A stretch of DNA of 64,000 nt from Paramyrothecium sp. XJ0827 (lineage: Eukaryota > Ascomycota > Sordariomycetes > Hypocreales > Stachybotryaceae), in NCBI GenBank assembly GCA_020881915.1, contig JAJFPB010000005.1:3162001-3226000 (forward strand), in the 5' to 3' direction. Below, in pieces: positions 1-12,518 of the stretch. The notes under the pieces were generated by a model. The model had not been told where the DNA came from and searched no databases. It worked only from the letters and a program-made list of their open reading frames with translations. The first letter of the stretch is position 1. The number at the start of each line of letters is the position of its first letter. The position numbers and the translations under genes were made by a program.

Positions 1-240
1 CTCGGGAAGCCGGCCGGTGACATCTAATCTCGATGTGACGATATGAGCTCGTTCGGGGAAAAAGTTATCTTCGAATTTGCCCTCTGCAATTGAACGTCAG
101 TCTCCTGCGGCGATACAGCTTCCCATACGAACACATTCCACACGCTATTCTAGCAACATCGCTCAAGCCGCGCCTCAGACTGTGCAAAGATCCCGCGCAC
201 AGTCATCAACCCCGCCTCCCATCCCCCAGACATCAGCTTT

Positions 241-3200
241 ATGCAACAAGTGCCTATCGAGACTTCAGAACCGCAACCACAACCTGTCGACAACCCGGTC
301 TCTACGTCCTCTCCTCAACATGGCTTACACCATCACGGTTCCAGCGGTCTTTATCGCGTCGAGTCTCCGGGCAGAAGCTCCCCGCCGCACTCTGCCGCTG
401 ACGCCAGCCATGACTCCCTCGACGGCGTCGACGCTGATCAGCTCGACGAGAAGCTACGCGGACTGAGCCTTGATAAGCGCGCCACTGGCCTCCGTGCTGC
501 AGCCGGGCAACGTGTTTCTGATTACGAGAATGCTTTGACTCCACCCACGCCTAGACAAGGCATGGGCTTCAAGGTGATCAAGCGTCCTGACTCGGCATCC
601 GCAGGAGTCCAGCTCACTGAGTTCCCAAATGGTCAGTAGTTTCGTGCCGACTGCATGCTATGCCGGAGAACTAACAGTCTTTTTTAGAGATTTTGACGCA
701 TATTCTATCTCATCTCCACCCCGACTCTCATGCTGCGGTTGCCCTCGTTTCGAAGCGCTTTTACGCGCTTGTCACAACACCACACGCTTGGAGAATGGCC
801 TTCCTGCGATACTTTCCCGGCCACTCGGCGCTGGCAACCAAGCCGACTAAGCGTAGCGGAGACCTGTGGCCAGACGCCAATACCGACTTCGTCCGGTCCG
901 AGACACGCTATTTTGGCCGCCTTACCTCGCTTGCGACGTGGAGAAGCGAATACCTCTTCCGAACCAGGTTGATGCGAAGTCTCGCCCGCGGCAAACCTGG
1001 CACAAGCTCTGGTAACATCGGCTCCTCCGTCCGCAACGCTCAAACCGGCAAGAAGATTAGCGCTGTGCTGACCTACAACTCCAAATTGCCATGGCTGGTC
1101 ACAAATGTTCATGCTGTCTTTGATAATGGCAAGAAGCCGCCGCGAGCCGTCCAAGGTGCCGCGGACCTCGGCCTTGCAACCATTAGCGACCCGACCAGTG
1201 GAAAGATCGAGAAATGGGGATTTGAGGATCCTTACAACTCTCTTCAACTCGACGAGGTCATGCCTCATGTTGTTCCGTATGGTCTTGGAGACGGCCCTGC
1301 CGCTGCCCCGAACGTCATGGATGTTAGCCAGCCGTATGGAATTCTTAGCGGCGAGGGCTTCCCTGGTGGTCGTGCTTTCTTTCGTAGCATGAACGAACTG
1401 CGAGGCCGATATCTAGGTGGCAACTCCGGCGTCGTGGACACATATCCGGACATTCCCAAGATACCTGAAATGGCCGAGGCAATCTGCAGTGTCTGGCTTG
1501 CCAAATCTTCCGCCGTACCCACCACAACAAAATCCATGGTCGGCATGTTGACTGGCTCCACGCTCGGTGTTGTCACCGCCTACTCACTCGGTACTGAGTC
1601 CAATGCGTCCAGATTCTCCAACGGTGACATGACTGCTAGATGGATTTTAAGCCCGGGGGTGCCGATCATCTCTTTGAAAGTGGATGATCAGTATAACCTG
1701 AAGCGGAAGGCATCGGCACGAGTCTGGGCTGTGGCTCTCAATGCTTTGGGCGAGGTCTTCTACATGACGGATGTGCCAGCGGACATGTCTGGAGAAAACA
1801 GGGGTGAAGATGCAACCAAGAACGCCTGGTATGCTGGCCGCACGGCATACTGGCATCTGCTGGAGTCCACCCGTCGGCTGGCTCGCGAGGACGACCTGGA
1901 CCGGAACGCTCTGCGTGGTGGGTACTCACCTCGCTCACCATCCAATTCCATGAACCTCAGTAAGGAACAGCTTGCTGCAGAGGCCAGGGAGATTGAGAAG
2001 TTTTTACGTCACAAACCCACTCATTTCCGAAGAGTGTGCGAGGGTTGGGACATGCAGCGTAAGCTGGAAGTCGACTTTGCCAGTGATGATGGCCACGGGG
2101 CTGGCGAGAGTGTCTTCGTGATTGATTGCGGTTTGGCGGAGAATGTGCCGCCTCGCATTGCCCGGCATTCGCGCGTGATTGGTCTCAAGGAAGCTGCCGC
2201 ATCCGGTTCTGCCACCGACGACGAAAAACCAACAAAGCCTCTACCATCTCTTTTCGGGGATGTTGGATCATCTCCCGCTGTTGAAATCCCGACACCTGAA
2301 CTTCAGTTGCCGAAACCCCCTCCGCCTACGCCTTTGACGCTAGTTAATGTCACTATGGCTGCCCATGATTGGCGAAGCACGAATATGGACGTGAAAGCGC
2401 TCCACCAGGCTGCTATCACGGCCACTGCTTTGGATTGCTCAGCGCATGCAGTGCTCACATTATTGGAAGATCCCTTGCATAGTCCCACTGATGCTGCGCT
2501 GGCTGCGGCTGCCAGTCGACTTGATCAAAGTTCCCGTGAGATACCGGGTCGCAGGGCACGATTCCTCGCAGTTGGGACCAAGACAGGTGCGGTGGTTGTG
2601 TGGAATGCGCGTGACGAAGAAACAGCAACAAATGCACAGCCCGTCCGCGTCATACAGACCGACTCTCCCGAGGTATCTTGCCTGGCAGTTACTGCGCTAT
2701 ATCTTGTGCATGGTGGAAGTGATGGGCTTGTGCAGGCATGGGACCCCCTGGCGTCAACTTTGGATCCTATCCGGACGCTCAACGCCCGCTCGAACGGCCG
2801 AGTCCCCCGTCATATGACAACGATGAACCCAACTCTCCGAGAGGGCACATACACCGCGGTCGGTGCAATCTTCCTCGACCCTGATCCTACGACCCTACGA
2901 GGCATCGTGTCCTTTGGAGCTTTTCTCCGATACTGGTCATATAGCTCAAAGAGCCAATCTAGCGGACGCAAACGTCGCATTCGACATTCCGACGTTCATG
3001 GCCGCCTGGCCAGCAGACGTCTTGGAGGCACGGTCGCTGGCTACATTGCCGCCGAGGAGCGAGAACTCCGAAGAGAAAACGAGCAGCGGGCAAAAGAGCA
3101 AACGCGGCTTCGCAACAGATTCGGCGTGGGTGCTCTCGGCGACCTTACGGAGGAGGAAGCTGTTCGTTATGCACAGATGATATCGGAGGAAGCGTTCCAA

Positions 3201-3758
3201 CAGGATGAGCAACGACGAGCTAGCGCAAGTGATTCTGCGGCTGATGCCAGTCTGGATACAGCCTCTTCTTTCAGCGAGGCGTCAACCGACACCGTTACGC
3301 CTGAGCCCAGTGTTGCCGATCAAAGCCCACCACCTCCGCCGCCCCCAAATCTTGCAGTAGAGGACGAGTATGAGCAGCAGATTCAGCAAGCCATCCGCTT
3401 ATCACTTCTCGAAGGTGTAAATGACGTTGGTCAATCACCTCGGGGTAACAGCTCTGGCGAGTATGAATTCTCGCTCTCCTACAAGGCGAAGAACAACAAA
3501 AAGAGCAAGAACTCTGGGTCCACGTCTCCGTTCGGAGGCTACACGCCAGCCATTGGATCCAATAGCGGTCCTTCAATTTCCGTCGCGAACGAGGATGAGG
3601 ACCTGGCCTTGGCCTTGAGCCTGAGCATGCAAGAGCAGGCGGGGGCCGCGACCCATGCAGTCGAGTATGACTCCGGCCTTGCATCCAGTCCGCAGGACGA
3701 ATTCCCAGCCTTGGACACCGAAGGTGTCGGGAAAGGCAAGGGGGTTCGCCGGTGGTGA
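241..3758 (+). CDS. F-box protein with WD40-like region and two C-terminal UIM motifs
   Basis: Likely substrate receptor of an SCF-type ubiquitin ligase. Two exons, 241-631 and 688-3758; the intron has a CTAAC branch site and a T-rich TTTTTAG acceptor, and splicing gives a 1153-residue protein. The junction creates the start of the F-box (PNEILTHILSHL, about residues 128-170, followed by ALVSKRFYALV). A beta-propeller-like stretch lies around residues 750-870 (LAVGTKTGAVVVWNA; LVHGGSDGLVQAWDPL). A charged, coiled-coil-prone segment follows (about 930-980). Two ubiquitin-interacting motifs sit at about 1022-1040 (EQQIQQAIRLSLLEG) and 1099-1115 (EDLALALSLSMQEQ). The first 120 residues are Pro/Ser-rich and low complexity. 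The start at 241 opens the frame that splices into the F-box; upstream initiation is not excluded. Domain roles are family knowledge; the substrate is unknown. Confidence 0.9.
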
Positions 3759-4342
3759 CCTCAAGCAACAAGGTTGTTTTGTGTTTTTCCGCTGCCTATT
3801 CGCGGAGCTTGAGACCTCAGCGAGCGGGTTATTGGGTTTTCTATGCTTCTTTCTGACCTTCGTTCTTCGAGGGTACTCAACGCTTTACCACCTGGGCTCG
3901 CCGTTCAACACTGTAGTGACAGATTTAATACAGCTTCTACCGTCTCAAGCTACCATCCATGACTTACATATCGCTGTGACGCTCATTATCTCGCAAGTGA
4001 ACATTCGAAGAACACTGTGCCCTGGCAGCCTATCTTCTGTCAACCGATCAATAATGTCCTCGGACGGCGGCTACCGGATGTGTCACCGCAGCATAATACT
4101 GCAACGTATCTCTCGGCTCTTGTGTATGTTGTGAATTACTGAAGGTCTATAGACAGTGGCTTTAAACTCGTCATAAATGTCATGAGGGCCTACATCTACC
4201 GCAACCGCAGCGCGTTTAGATGATTGCCCAGCCCTTGTAGGCTCAAAAACCCAACCCAATGCCTCGTACACCGTTGGTCGTATGTTTAAATTCCAAGCTC
4301 CGAAACTCCGTTCCCGTGGTTAGATCCCGTCAAACTCTTCCC
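3759..4342. other. Convergent 3' intergenic region
   Basis: Lies between the stops of the F-box gene and the minus-strand GPI-type protein. It should hold both 3' UTRs and terminators. Only short unsupported ORFs are present. Confidence 0.6.
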
Positions 4343-6186
4343 TTAAACCCAAAGCAAGACGCCAATCGCTATGCAAACCCCAACCGGTCCCAGGGCTGTA
4401 CTTGATCTCGCAAGAACCGCGCCACTATCGTCGTCCTCAGCACCGCCTTCTTCGCCCTGCCCTTCGCTGGTGGAGGTTGTTCTGGCCCCGGTCTCGATCG
4501 GACGGTTTGCTGCGGAGGCTTCTGGGGGCATGATGGTGGTGACGACGACCGAAGCACCGGGGAAGGTGTACGTCGTGAACGAGAGGACAATCTCGCTCGA
4601 GCCGATCGTCACGGTTTGGCCGTGCACTACGACCGTGACCCGCGAAGACTCTGGCCCGAGTGTGATTGTGTTGCCGTCAAGAGCCACAGCAGAGGGGCCG
4701 ATCGCTGTGATGGTCAGACCTCCAACGATGTCAGTGACGGTGCTTGTCGGGTCCGCTGCTGGTCCTCCCATCTTGGTGCCGTGGACGCCAACCCCGTCAG
4801 GTCCGACTGAGATGGTCTCTCCATCGAGGACCTGCGACGTCTCTGGGATCCCCGGCCCGTAGGTGATTGTTGTAGAGTGTATGACCACTATGCTCCGGCC
4901 AATAGCCTCGACGGTCTTGCCGCCAGCAACCAACGAAGGTCCCGAGTCTACTGCGGAGAACGTGATACTATGTTCGCCGACGACAACAGCGTCTCTTCCG
5001 ATGGACACAGCTTTCCCGTCGATGACCGTGGTCGTGCCAACTCGTGGAATCTCTACTGTGATTCCACCAATTACGGCCTCCGAGCCCGAAATCACGACCG
5101 GTAGTCCGTCCAAAGTGTCGCTTGTCGGCTTTGCAGCGATGAGTCCAGGAGCGTGGGGTATCGGTTTTGTGATTGTGGCACCTTCGCCCTCGACCGCCGT
5201 CGGCTTGATGGTGAACGTCCCTTGGCCGACGGTGACGGTAGACGTCTTGCTCGGCCCAAGGCTTTCAAAGGTGCTGTCATTGATGATGACCTGGTTCCCA
5301 CCCGCACTGACGGTAAAGGTCGGACGTGGTGAAGGCTTCGCAGGGTCGGCCTGGCCTTGTCCAGGTTGGGAATCACCGCCTCCGTCTGGTACGCCGCCTG
5401 TTCCCTCTGCAGGGGGAGCACTTCCCAGCCTGGATTCGCCCCTCTGCGGAACCTCAGTGCCTATATCATCCGGATGTGGTTTGAAAACATGGTCCTTGTC
5501 TTTTGCTGATGAACCACCTCCAGCATGCCCAGGCCGCGGCCGACCTACGATGTTTGACTGGATGTAGTCTGGAGCTGTACCAGGTGAGTATATCACGGCG
5601 GGGTTCTTATCGACTGTGAAGATGGTGATGGTTTGTCTTGAAGCCAGCCACTCGCTGGACTTGGCGGGCCAAGTCGGTACCGCCAAAGTCGTGGTATCGT
5701 CATCACCCGGTCGCATACTTTTGCTTGGTGCTGTGAGCGTCAGCTCGGCTGTTGGGGCAACGGACTGCCTCGGTTCCGAGCAGTAATCAGGCACATGAAG
5801 CTCTGGATACGGGGGTGTATAAAGTTCGGGGGCAGCGGTCCATGTGATTGTTTCCGTCCTCAAAATGTAATAGACTCTTGAAGGCTCATCCGACTTCAGG
5901 GATATACACGTTTCGGTCGTCGAAGTCGTAGTCGGCGTGACTATTATTATTGGAGGAAGCACCTTTGTAATGGGCGTTATCGTTGATGTTGAGTTGCTGT
6001 ACATGGCATTTCGTCTGCTGAAAGAAGGGAGTTTGGTCAAAGTCGACGCTGCTATGTGGCTTCCTGTGAGCAAATCGAACAACTGGGCTATGGGGCATGG
6101 CCATACATACGTTGGTCGTTTGGAAATGCGGCTGCCGACCCAACCAGAAGGCAGGTAGACGCCCACAAGGCATGGTGAAGCCTCAT
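4343..6186 (-). CDS. Secreted, probably GPI-anchored Ser/Thr- and Gly-rich repeat protein
   Basis: Predicted cell-surface protein of 598 residues. Exon 1 (6186-6111) encodes a clear signal peptide starting MRLHHALWAS and ending near GSAAA/FPNDQ. It is joined across a 47-bp intron (6064-6110; GTATGT...CTCACAG) to exon 2 (6063-4343). A longer start in the exon-2 frame has no signal peptide, so the spliced start is preferred. The first part is Thr/Ser/Pro-rich. The middle and end carry degenerate repeats alternating short hydrophobic strands with Gly turns (for example VIDGKAVSIG, VLDGETISVG, VALDGNTITLG). The C-terminus has an acidic/small-residue stretch and then a hydrophobic tail (LGPVGVCIAIGVLLWV), as in GPI-anchor signals. 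No enzyme motif seen. A role in wall structure or adhesion is inference. Confidence 0.8.
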
Positions 6187-9164
6187 TGTCGCTTGGGTGT
6201 AGTGGCGCGCCTACGTTTTGCCAGTACGGCCATGCCAATTGTGTGTCTTGGAGACGACGAGCTCGCTTTAGGACATTCCCGGTTTAAGAGACCGGACAGT
6301 CTGACAGAGCTAGGCAAAGGCGTAAATCGAATCAACTTGAGAAAAAATCCAGATCCAGGTTCATGTCTTTCCTACGTAATGCCATTGTAACAGTCGGCAA
6401 TCTCAGAGCCCAGATGAAGAACCACCAAATGCGACCCCAGCCCGGCCTGGTTGATCCAGGCTTTGGCGGATGGGACTCCAGTCATCCCAGGCCGCTAATA
6501 AGATTGAAATGGAGACGCGTGGTTGACAGGGGTCCAGGGTCATGGGGCTAGCCAAGCCGTGACAGGGGCTGCGTCCTAGTCGACAGGTCCACAGTTGGTC
6601 GGCACCGGCCCTATTGGAGCCTGGAGGGTCGATGAGGCGAGGTCCTTGTTGAAGACTCTTTCTTCACGACCCCGGCTCATCGTTAGAAGTGCGCATCGAC
6701 CGAATCCGAGCCGGGCCTGGCGTTCACGGCAGCCAGTACCAGGGCAAAGGTGGGAGGGAGATACCTGGTTAGAGAAAGCCTGTCCATGGCTGGAAAAAAT
6801 TACGTAGCCTGCTTTTCTCAATACTCATGGCCTTCCATTTGTAGCTGCAAAGCCGTGCACGAGATTGGGGCAGTCCAGTCAGTCGCCTTGGCTGTTCGGG
6901 AAGCCGTGATGATATAGGCTCGCTCAACTCGAGGTCTGATTGCCGAGCTTTCAAAAGTGCTCGACCATTCCCCAGCTGGAGGACTACCAGGATCTGAAGG
7001 ATCCGATGCAGAACACAGCGAATCCTCCATGTTCTTGGAGACTGGTTGTCAATGGGCGTAAGACGGCAAAGCCGCAGAGCATGATCAGGCAGCCAATCGA
7101 TTGCGAGAGGAAGGAGGACAGTTGGAAGCTTGCAAAAGAACCGTCGAATGGCTGAAGGGGGCTTGTCCAGTGGCAAGGGGCCAATCATCTCGGTCAATCC
7201 CCTGATCAACCGTGGTGGTTGCAAGCAGCCCTACCTTCTGCCACACATGTCCCCACAATGAAGGCTGAGCACCGTCTCGTTGGTAGTCAATCTTAGTCGG
7301 CCAGCCGGGGGTTCAGATCTCTGGACAGCTTTGGCTCAGGTGTGGGCGTCCGGGTTGGGCATCACACAGGGACGGGTTCTATACTTGAGGGCAAATGAGT
7401 AATTGCAGAGAAGGCGGCGAATGAGACGGCGACAAGCTGCTCCTGCGCCAATGCTGATTACCGGTCGAGCAGGCGCACGAAAGTGCCATTCGCGGATGGG
7501 TGGCACGATAGTGTGCGCTCGACGTACCTACCTAGTGCCAATGAGCGATCGCGTCAACCGACCCCGGTTATACTTGGCAATTTGCGTGCTTCTCAGTTGC
7601 TCGGTTGTCGTTGGGGCCACTATATGGAGAGCAACGGTCTTCTGGCGCGGACTAACTTGGTGTTGGATGCGTTAGTCAAGGTGAGGGCCAGAAACATTGA
7701 GGGAACCAGGTCTTTTGGCTCAGCCAACCTTGGAGGAGCGCACACGGCATGCCTATCTTGGCTAGTACCATGAAGCTGTAAGGCTCGCTGAGGTCATTAG
7801 CCAGAAGTTCATAACGGTTTTGTTGTATGAGGTGGGTTGAGCAGGTAACATCCGTCCGCTCTTACGGCAGACACACAATCTGACCCGCATTGGAGGGAGA
7901 CGACGTTGGAAGGCACAAATTGCACGATAGTCTACCGGCAGGCCATCCCCGAGAACATAGTTTTTTACATTTCCGCTTGTTAACAAAGCGAAGGGCGCTA
8001 CCGATAGTGTTTCCCACCTTCATTAACGGACCCAGGACACTATTTGCTTGAGAGGGAGACCAAGTCCGTTTTAGGCAATTCGACTGAGCCAACGACAAGG
8101 CACCTCCATGAAGCGGCCGCTGCCACCCCTTTTCTCAACTAACCAACCCTGCACCGCTTACAAGGAACCAGCCGCTTCGCCATGGCCACCGGTACTTCGT
8201 CTGCCATTGGCCTGGTGGAAAAGACCCGTAGACCCGGACGCAGCCCCCTCTCAAGGCATGGTTCGCCCGCCCGAGAGAAGGATGAGTCGAGCGTGGGCGA
8301 ACATGGCTTCGCCAGGCAAGGGGGGCCGGGGGGGCGGTGGGTTGTGCGGGCCTTTGAAATCCCAGAATTGCGGCTCTCATCCGTGCGAACCTCGATGCCG
8401 TCTTGTCCTGTGTGCTTTCCAGCCTGCGGAGATGGCCGATCCAGATGCCGACCGTCGAGCAATCTCGCTGTTGCGCGCCCAAGAGGCCGATACGCGAGCG
8501 CACGAGGTGTGGTTCCGATGCATCTGCCGCCGCCGACATCCTCGTATCCATAAATCATATCTGCCTAGTATTAAGCAATTTAGGCCCTTACTAAGTGATT
8601 TGCTCATTTGCCTCGTTCCTTCATTCAATTACGGAGCGTCCCCGAGTCAAGCAGGATACCGTACACCTCATGGCCACGGGTCCTACCAGCATTCGCCTCT
8701 CCTTGTTCTCCCTAACCCCCAGAGCAGTGGAGGACAACTGCCTCTGAGACCTTTACTATCATTCATCTCGGCTCTGCTGCAGTCGCCAGAGTCTTCGTCC
8801 AGGGGCCTGGTCGGGCCGCGCGCCTCCTCCCAAGGCGCTATGTCAAAAGCCTAGTCTAGTCGCTTCCGGGGTAAATCTCCACGTCTTGAATGCTCTAGAC
8901 CCCTGGTCTTCATGCTCAGTCATGGGACCCTAGTCATCGTGGGCCGCTGTAACGTCTAGGCAAATTGTGGTTGTCGCTTTGCTTTACCTTGTTCCCACCC
9001 GACGGTGCGACTTCGCACATCTACCGTCTCCAGCTTGAAGATTCGTGAAGCTGCGTCGTTGCCCCGGTGCCGTCACTTCTGAATGTCTCTCAACAACTGT
9101 AGGCGACTGAGAATCTTCAGTCGTGAGACGCAGCCGCTGGTCGACTGAGCCAGCGTTGAACGGA
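6187..9164. other. Long intergenic region without a supportable gene
   Basis: About 3 kb between divergently transcribed genes. Several open frames of 60-250 codons exist (longest 8108-8854, plus), but they overlap on both strands, lack domains and show no splice-consistent extension. It should contain both promoters. Confidence 0.5.
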
Positions 9165-11976
9165 ATGAGTCGACGCTGGCTTATAGCAACGCTGCTTGTC
9201 GGTCACGCGAGGGCAAGCAGTCCAACGCCGATATCGTTCGAACCCGGTCAATGGTACGCAGCAGAAACCATCGACCACGATGAGTCGATTCTAACCTGAG
9301 CAGGCTGGGCGACGATGGCAATTGGTCAACCATAGCAATTGAGGTCGGCTCGACGCTGCAAAAGGTCAACATTCTCGTCAGCACCGCATCATCGGAGCTC
9401 TGGGTTGTAGGACCCGGTGGCTGCCTTCCAAGTACGTTCGACTTCCTAGCTCTCTGCGTCGACCGTGACGACTACAGATTGAGATTCCCCACCTTCGAAT
9501 CCCCAGAGACAGCACAACGTGATGCCATACAGGGACAGCGGCGCTGACGACCGACCACAGATGAGCCTGTATGCGACGCCGCGCGCGGTGGCGTCTTCAC
9601 ACCTGCCAAATCGAACTCATGGCGATCCTTACAGTCTTGGGAACTCGGCTTGCCGTACTTGGGCTATGGAGGAAACGGCGACTACGGTCGAGAGTCGGTA
9701 TCTGGACGAAACGCTGTGACGGGGGAGTCTTTTGCCATTTCTAATATTGGCGTCGCTGCGATCAATACGACAGACTATTATCAAGGTCTGTTCGGTTTGG
9801 GGATCGCACGAGGGGACTTCGACGACGGCGAAGCGGTCGATTCCCCATTAACAAGTGCAAGCATATCAAACAGGTCCATACCCAGCGTTAGTTATGGCTA
9901 CACCGCTGGGGCGCACTATCGTGAGTCGGCCAACGCCATCGCAGTTTCCCAGTGCTAACACTTCTAGGAAACACACCCGCGTCATTGACCCTGGGAGGTT
10001 TTGATACTTCCAGGCACGCATCGCACAATACCAAGTTTACTCTGAGCCAAGAAGACAACTTACCACGTCCTCTGGTCCGCGGGATTGAGTTTGGAAGGAC
10101 GGTTGACGCACCTGGGCCGGACCAAGAGGCCGGCTCGACAACTGAAATCTTGTCTGATTGGAATTCCACGTTTCTGGCTGTGATAGACAGCACAACGCCC
10201 TATCTATGGCTTCCGGGCTGGTTGTGCGACCGGTTCGCTAGAGCCCTGAATCTGACTTACAACGAAACTTTCGACCTATACAGCGTGACCAACGATCAGT
10301 ATCATACTTACAGTTCGCCAAACATGTTCAATTTCACCTTCACTCTCTCGAGTTTGGACAACTACAACGACCTGGGGACACCACTGGACGTTCCAGGCGT
10401 GGTCAACATCACAATTACCTCACAGGCCTTTCTCGGCCTGCTGCAGTACCCTTTCAAGAATGCCATTCAGTACGGGGAGCCCGCGATCCCGTACTTTTCT
10501 CTGAGGAAATCACGCGACAACTCTACCTTCATCTTTGGCCGAGCGTTCCTACAGGAGGCGTACTTGATCACGAGATACGACGAGGCAGCTTTTTCACTCC
10601 ATCCTGCCCTTTTCCCTGAAGATTCTGTCTCTAGTGCCAGTGTGGTTGCCATCGAACAGGGATCCAACAGCCCTTATTACACACCACCGCCTACCACCGA
10701 GGAGGGCTCCCATCCTGGCTCCCATCCTCAAGGGCTGAAACGAGGCCAAATTATTGGCATTTCGGTTGGCTCAGCACTTCTATTCTTGACCACACTCGGA
10801 GCAATTTGGCTCCTTTGTCGCCGCCGGAGGAGATCAAATGCCGAGGACCAAGTTTCAGGGGTCAGGCCACCGACGACGTCGTCGTCCTCTTTATCAGGTA
10901 CATCTCAAAAACCGGTTGGTTATTTCATAACGCGGTTCATAAGGCGAAAGAACACGAGTCCAGGCTCGCCGGGATCCGACGAGAAGGGAGAGACGCACGT
11001 GAACGAGGTGCCGAATTCTCAAATTCATGAGCTTCCGGCGCAGACAGGCCCCATTGAGCTTGATGGAAGCAACGAGGAGGATGATGTCGTTGGGGAGGAG
11101 CTGGGGTCGAGCGATGACCAGAGGCTCGGCGCATACGAGGCAGCACGACAGAGAATGGAACGACAACTTCAGGGCCCAGTTCCCGAGTATAGTCCGCCGT
11201 CAGAGGGCGCCTTGCCGCCACCCGAAAAGGCAATACACTATCCTGACGAACGACCACGAAGCCCCGTCCTTGCTGTACCTCCAGGTGTGAGTGCCCGAAT
11301 AGATGACGTCGCCGATGTGCCTTCACCGTCCACGCCGTCCGATGCGCCGCGAGCATCATGGACACGTCGCCTATCGGGTATTCCTCCACCACTAACCCTC
11401 CCTGGCAACTACGGACCTCATTCAGGGGAAACCTTCTCTCCATCTTCACCGTCACCCTGTCACCCGTCGGACGAAATGTCACTAGACCCCGCTCTGTCAC
11501 TTCCGTCGCCGTTGACTCCAGCCCACTTCATACTCCCAGCAACAACCCCAGCAATGCACAGAAGCCCGATCACCACATCCAACATCGTCTGTCTAGGGGC
11601 GCTGCCGGACAACGTACAGCTGTCGAGGCATAACTCGGTATCCCCGGTGGTTAGTCCAATTGACCAACACTTTAACGAGCCGCCGCACTCCCCTGCATCG
11701 AGACCGTCGCTGGAGACTCTCGGTAGCAATTACACCGAGACAGAGGAGAGAATGGCAGAGGCGACGCCAGAGTCGCGGGCAGGACTCGAATCCTCATCAG
11801 ACCAAGTCGCGATCCACCAAGCGTTGCTACGATTATCAATGATGCCTCAACGGAGCTCAACTCAAAGCACGGGCCCCGACAGCCCAAACAGTGGAGAGAG
11901 GGTAGGATGCTCCACGGACTTTGTCCATGTACCTCAGATGGCTGCCCAACGCTACAGCTGGGAGGAGGACCGATGA
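9165..11976 (+). CDS. Membrane-anchored aspartic-protease-like protein (probable pseudo-protease) with long cytoplasmic tail
   Basis: Pepsin-fold (A1-like) ectodomain on a single-pass membrane protein, 861 residues. Exons 9165-9253, 9304-9431, 9561-9920 and 9968-11976; all junctions keep frame and two introns have good branch sites. Signal peptide MSRRWLIATLLVGHARA. The first active-site motif, normally DTGSS, reads STASS (residues 56-60), so that catalytic Asp is missing; the second is IDSTTPY with Asp near 266. Family signatures LGYGGNGDYG and SYGYTAGAHYR are present, with several N-glycosylation sequons. A transmembrane helix spans about 454-476, followed by RRRRR. The tail (477-861) is Pro/Ser-rich and disordered. 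Loss of the first Asp argues against proteolysis; a sensor or adhesion role is inference. Confidence 0.85.
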
Positions 11977-12518
11977 AGGGTGGAAGAATAGCGAAGCATG
12001 ATAATCATGTTACTTTGTACATTAGGACCAAGTCGGGAAGATTTCCGATATCCAAAGGACAGTGGTGGGAAAAGTCTATCGATGAAAGTAAAGGAACATC
12101 ACGGCACGGCTTCATGGAGTTTTGGCGATGCCGGAATCTTGGAAATACAGGACTAATGTTTGGGCGTAATATATGTTGGCGTCACAGACCACGCAAGGCT
12201 TTAGTTTCGGCAAGGGCCCATGCAGGTTCAGTCCAATGCAAATTGGTTCAATTCTTACGTGCTTGAAATGTGCATCTGGTGACGTTATCATGTTCGTTAC
12301 TTCATTCATAGATATCTACATTGCTGAACTCAAGGTTGAGATGGTGATTTAAGCCCGCGTCCAGGTCAGCTTGTAGACGAGTTAGCCTTTGCACCAACGG
12401 ACCAAGCTTATAACACGCAAGCAGTTCGCCTCTTTCACTGGGCCTCGGTTTCCGTGGAGTCCGTATAAGCCACGAACCATGCGCGTTGAGATGGGCCAAT
12501 CCTTGTACATGTGCAAGT
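11977..12518. other. Convergent 3' intergenic region
   Basis: Between the aspartic-protease-like gene and the 3' end of TAH18. Nothing recognisable beyond short random ORFs. Confidence 0.5.

Noticed and set aside
4863..5567. 234-codon ORF on the plus strand inside the GPI-type protein gene
   Set aside because: It is the antisense shadow of the Thr/Val/Gly-rich repeats of the minus-strand gene.
8108..8854. 248-codon plus-strand ORF in the 3-kb gap
   Set aside because: Several ORFs overlap it on both strands, it has no domain, odd Pro/Arg/Ser composition, and no splice-linked extension. It looks like a chance frame in GC-rich DNA.
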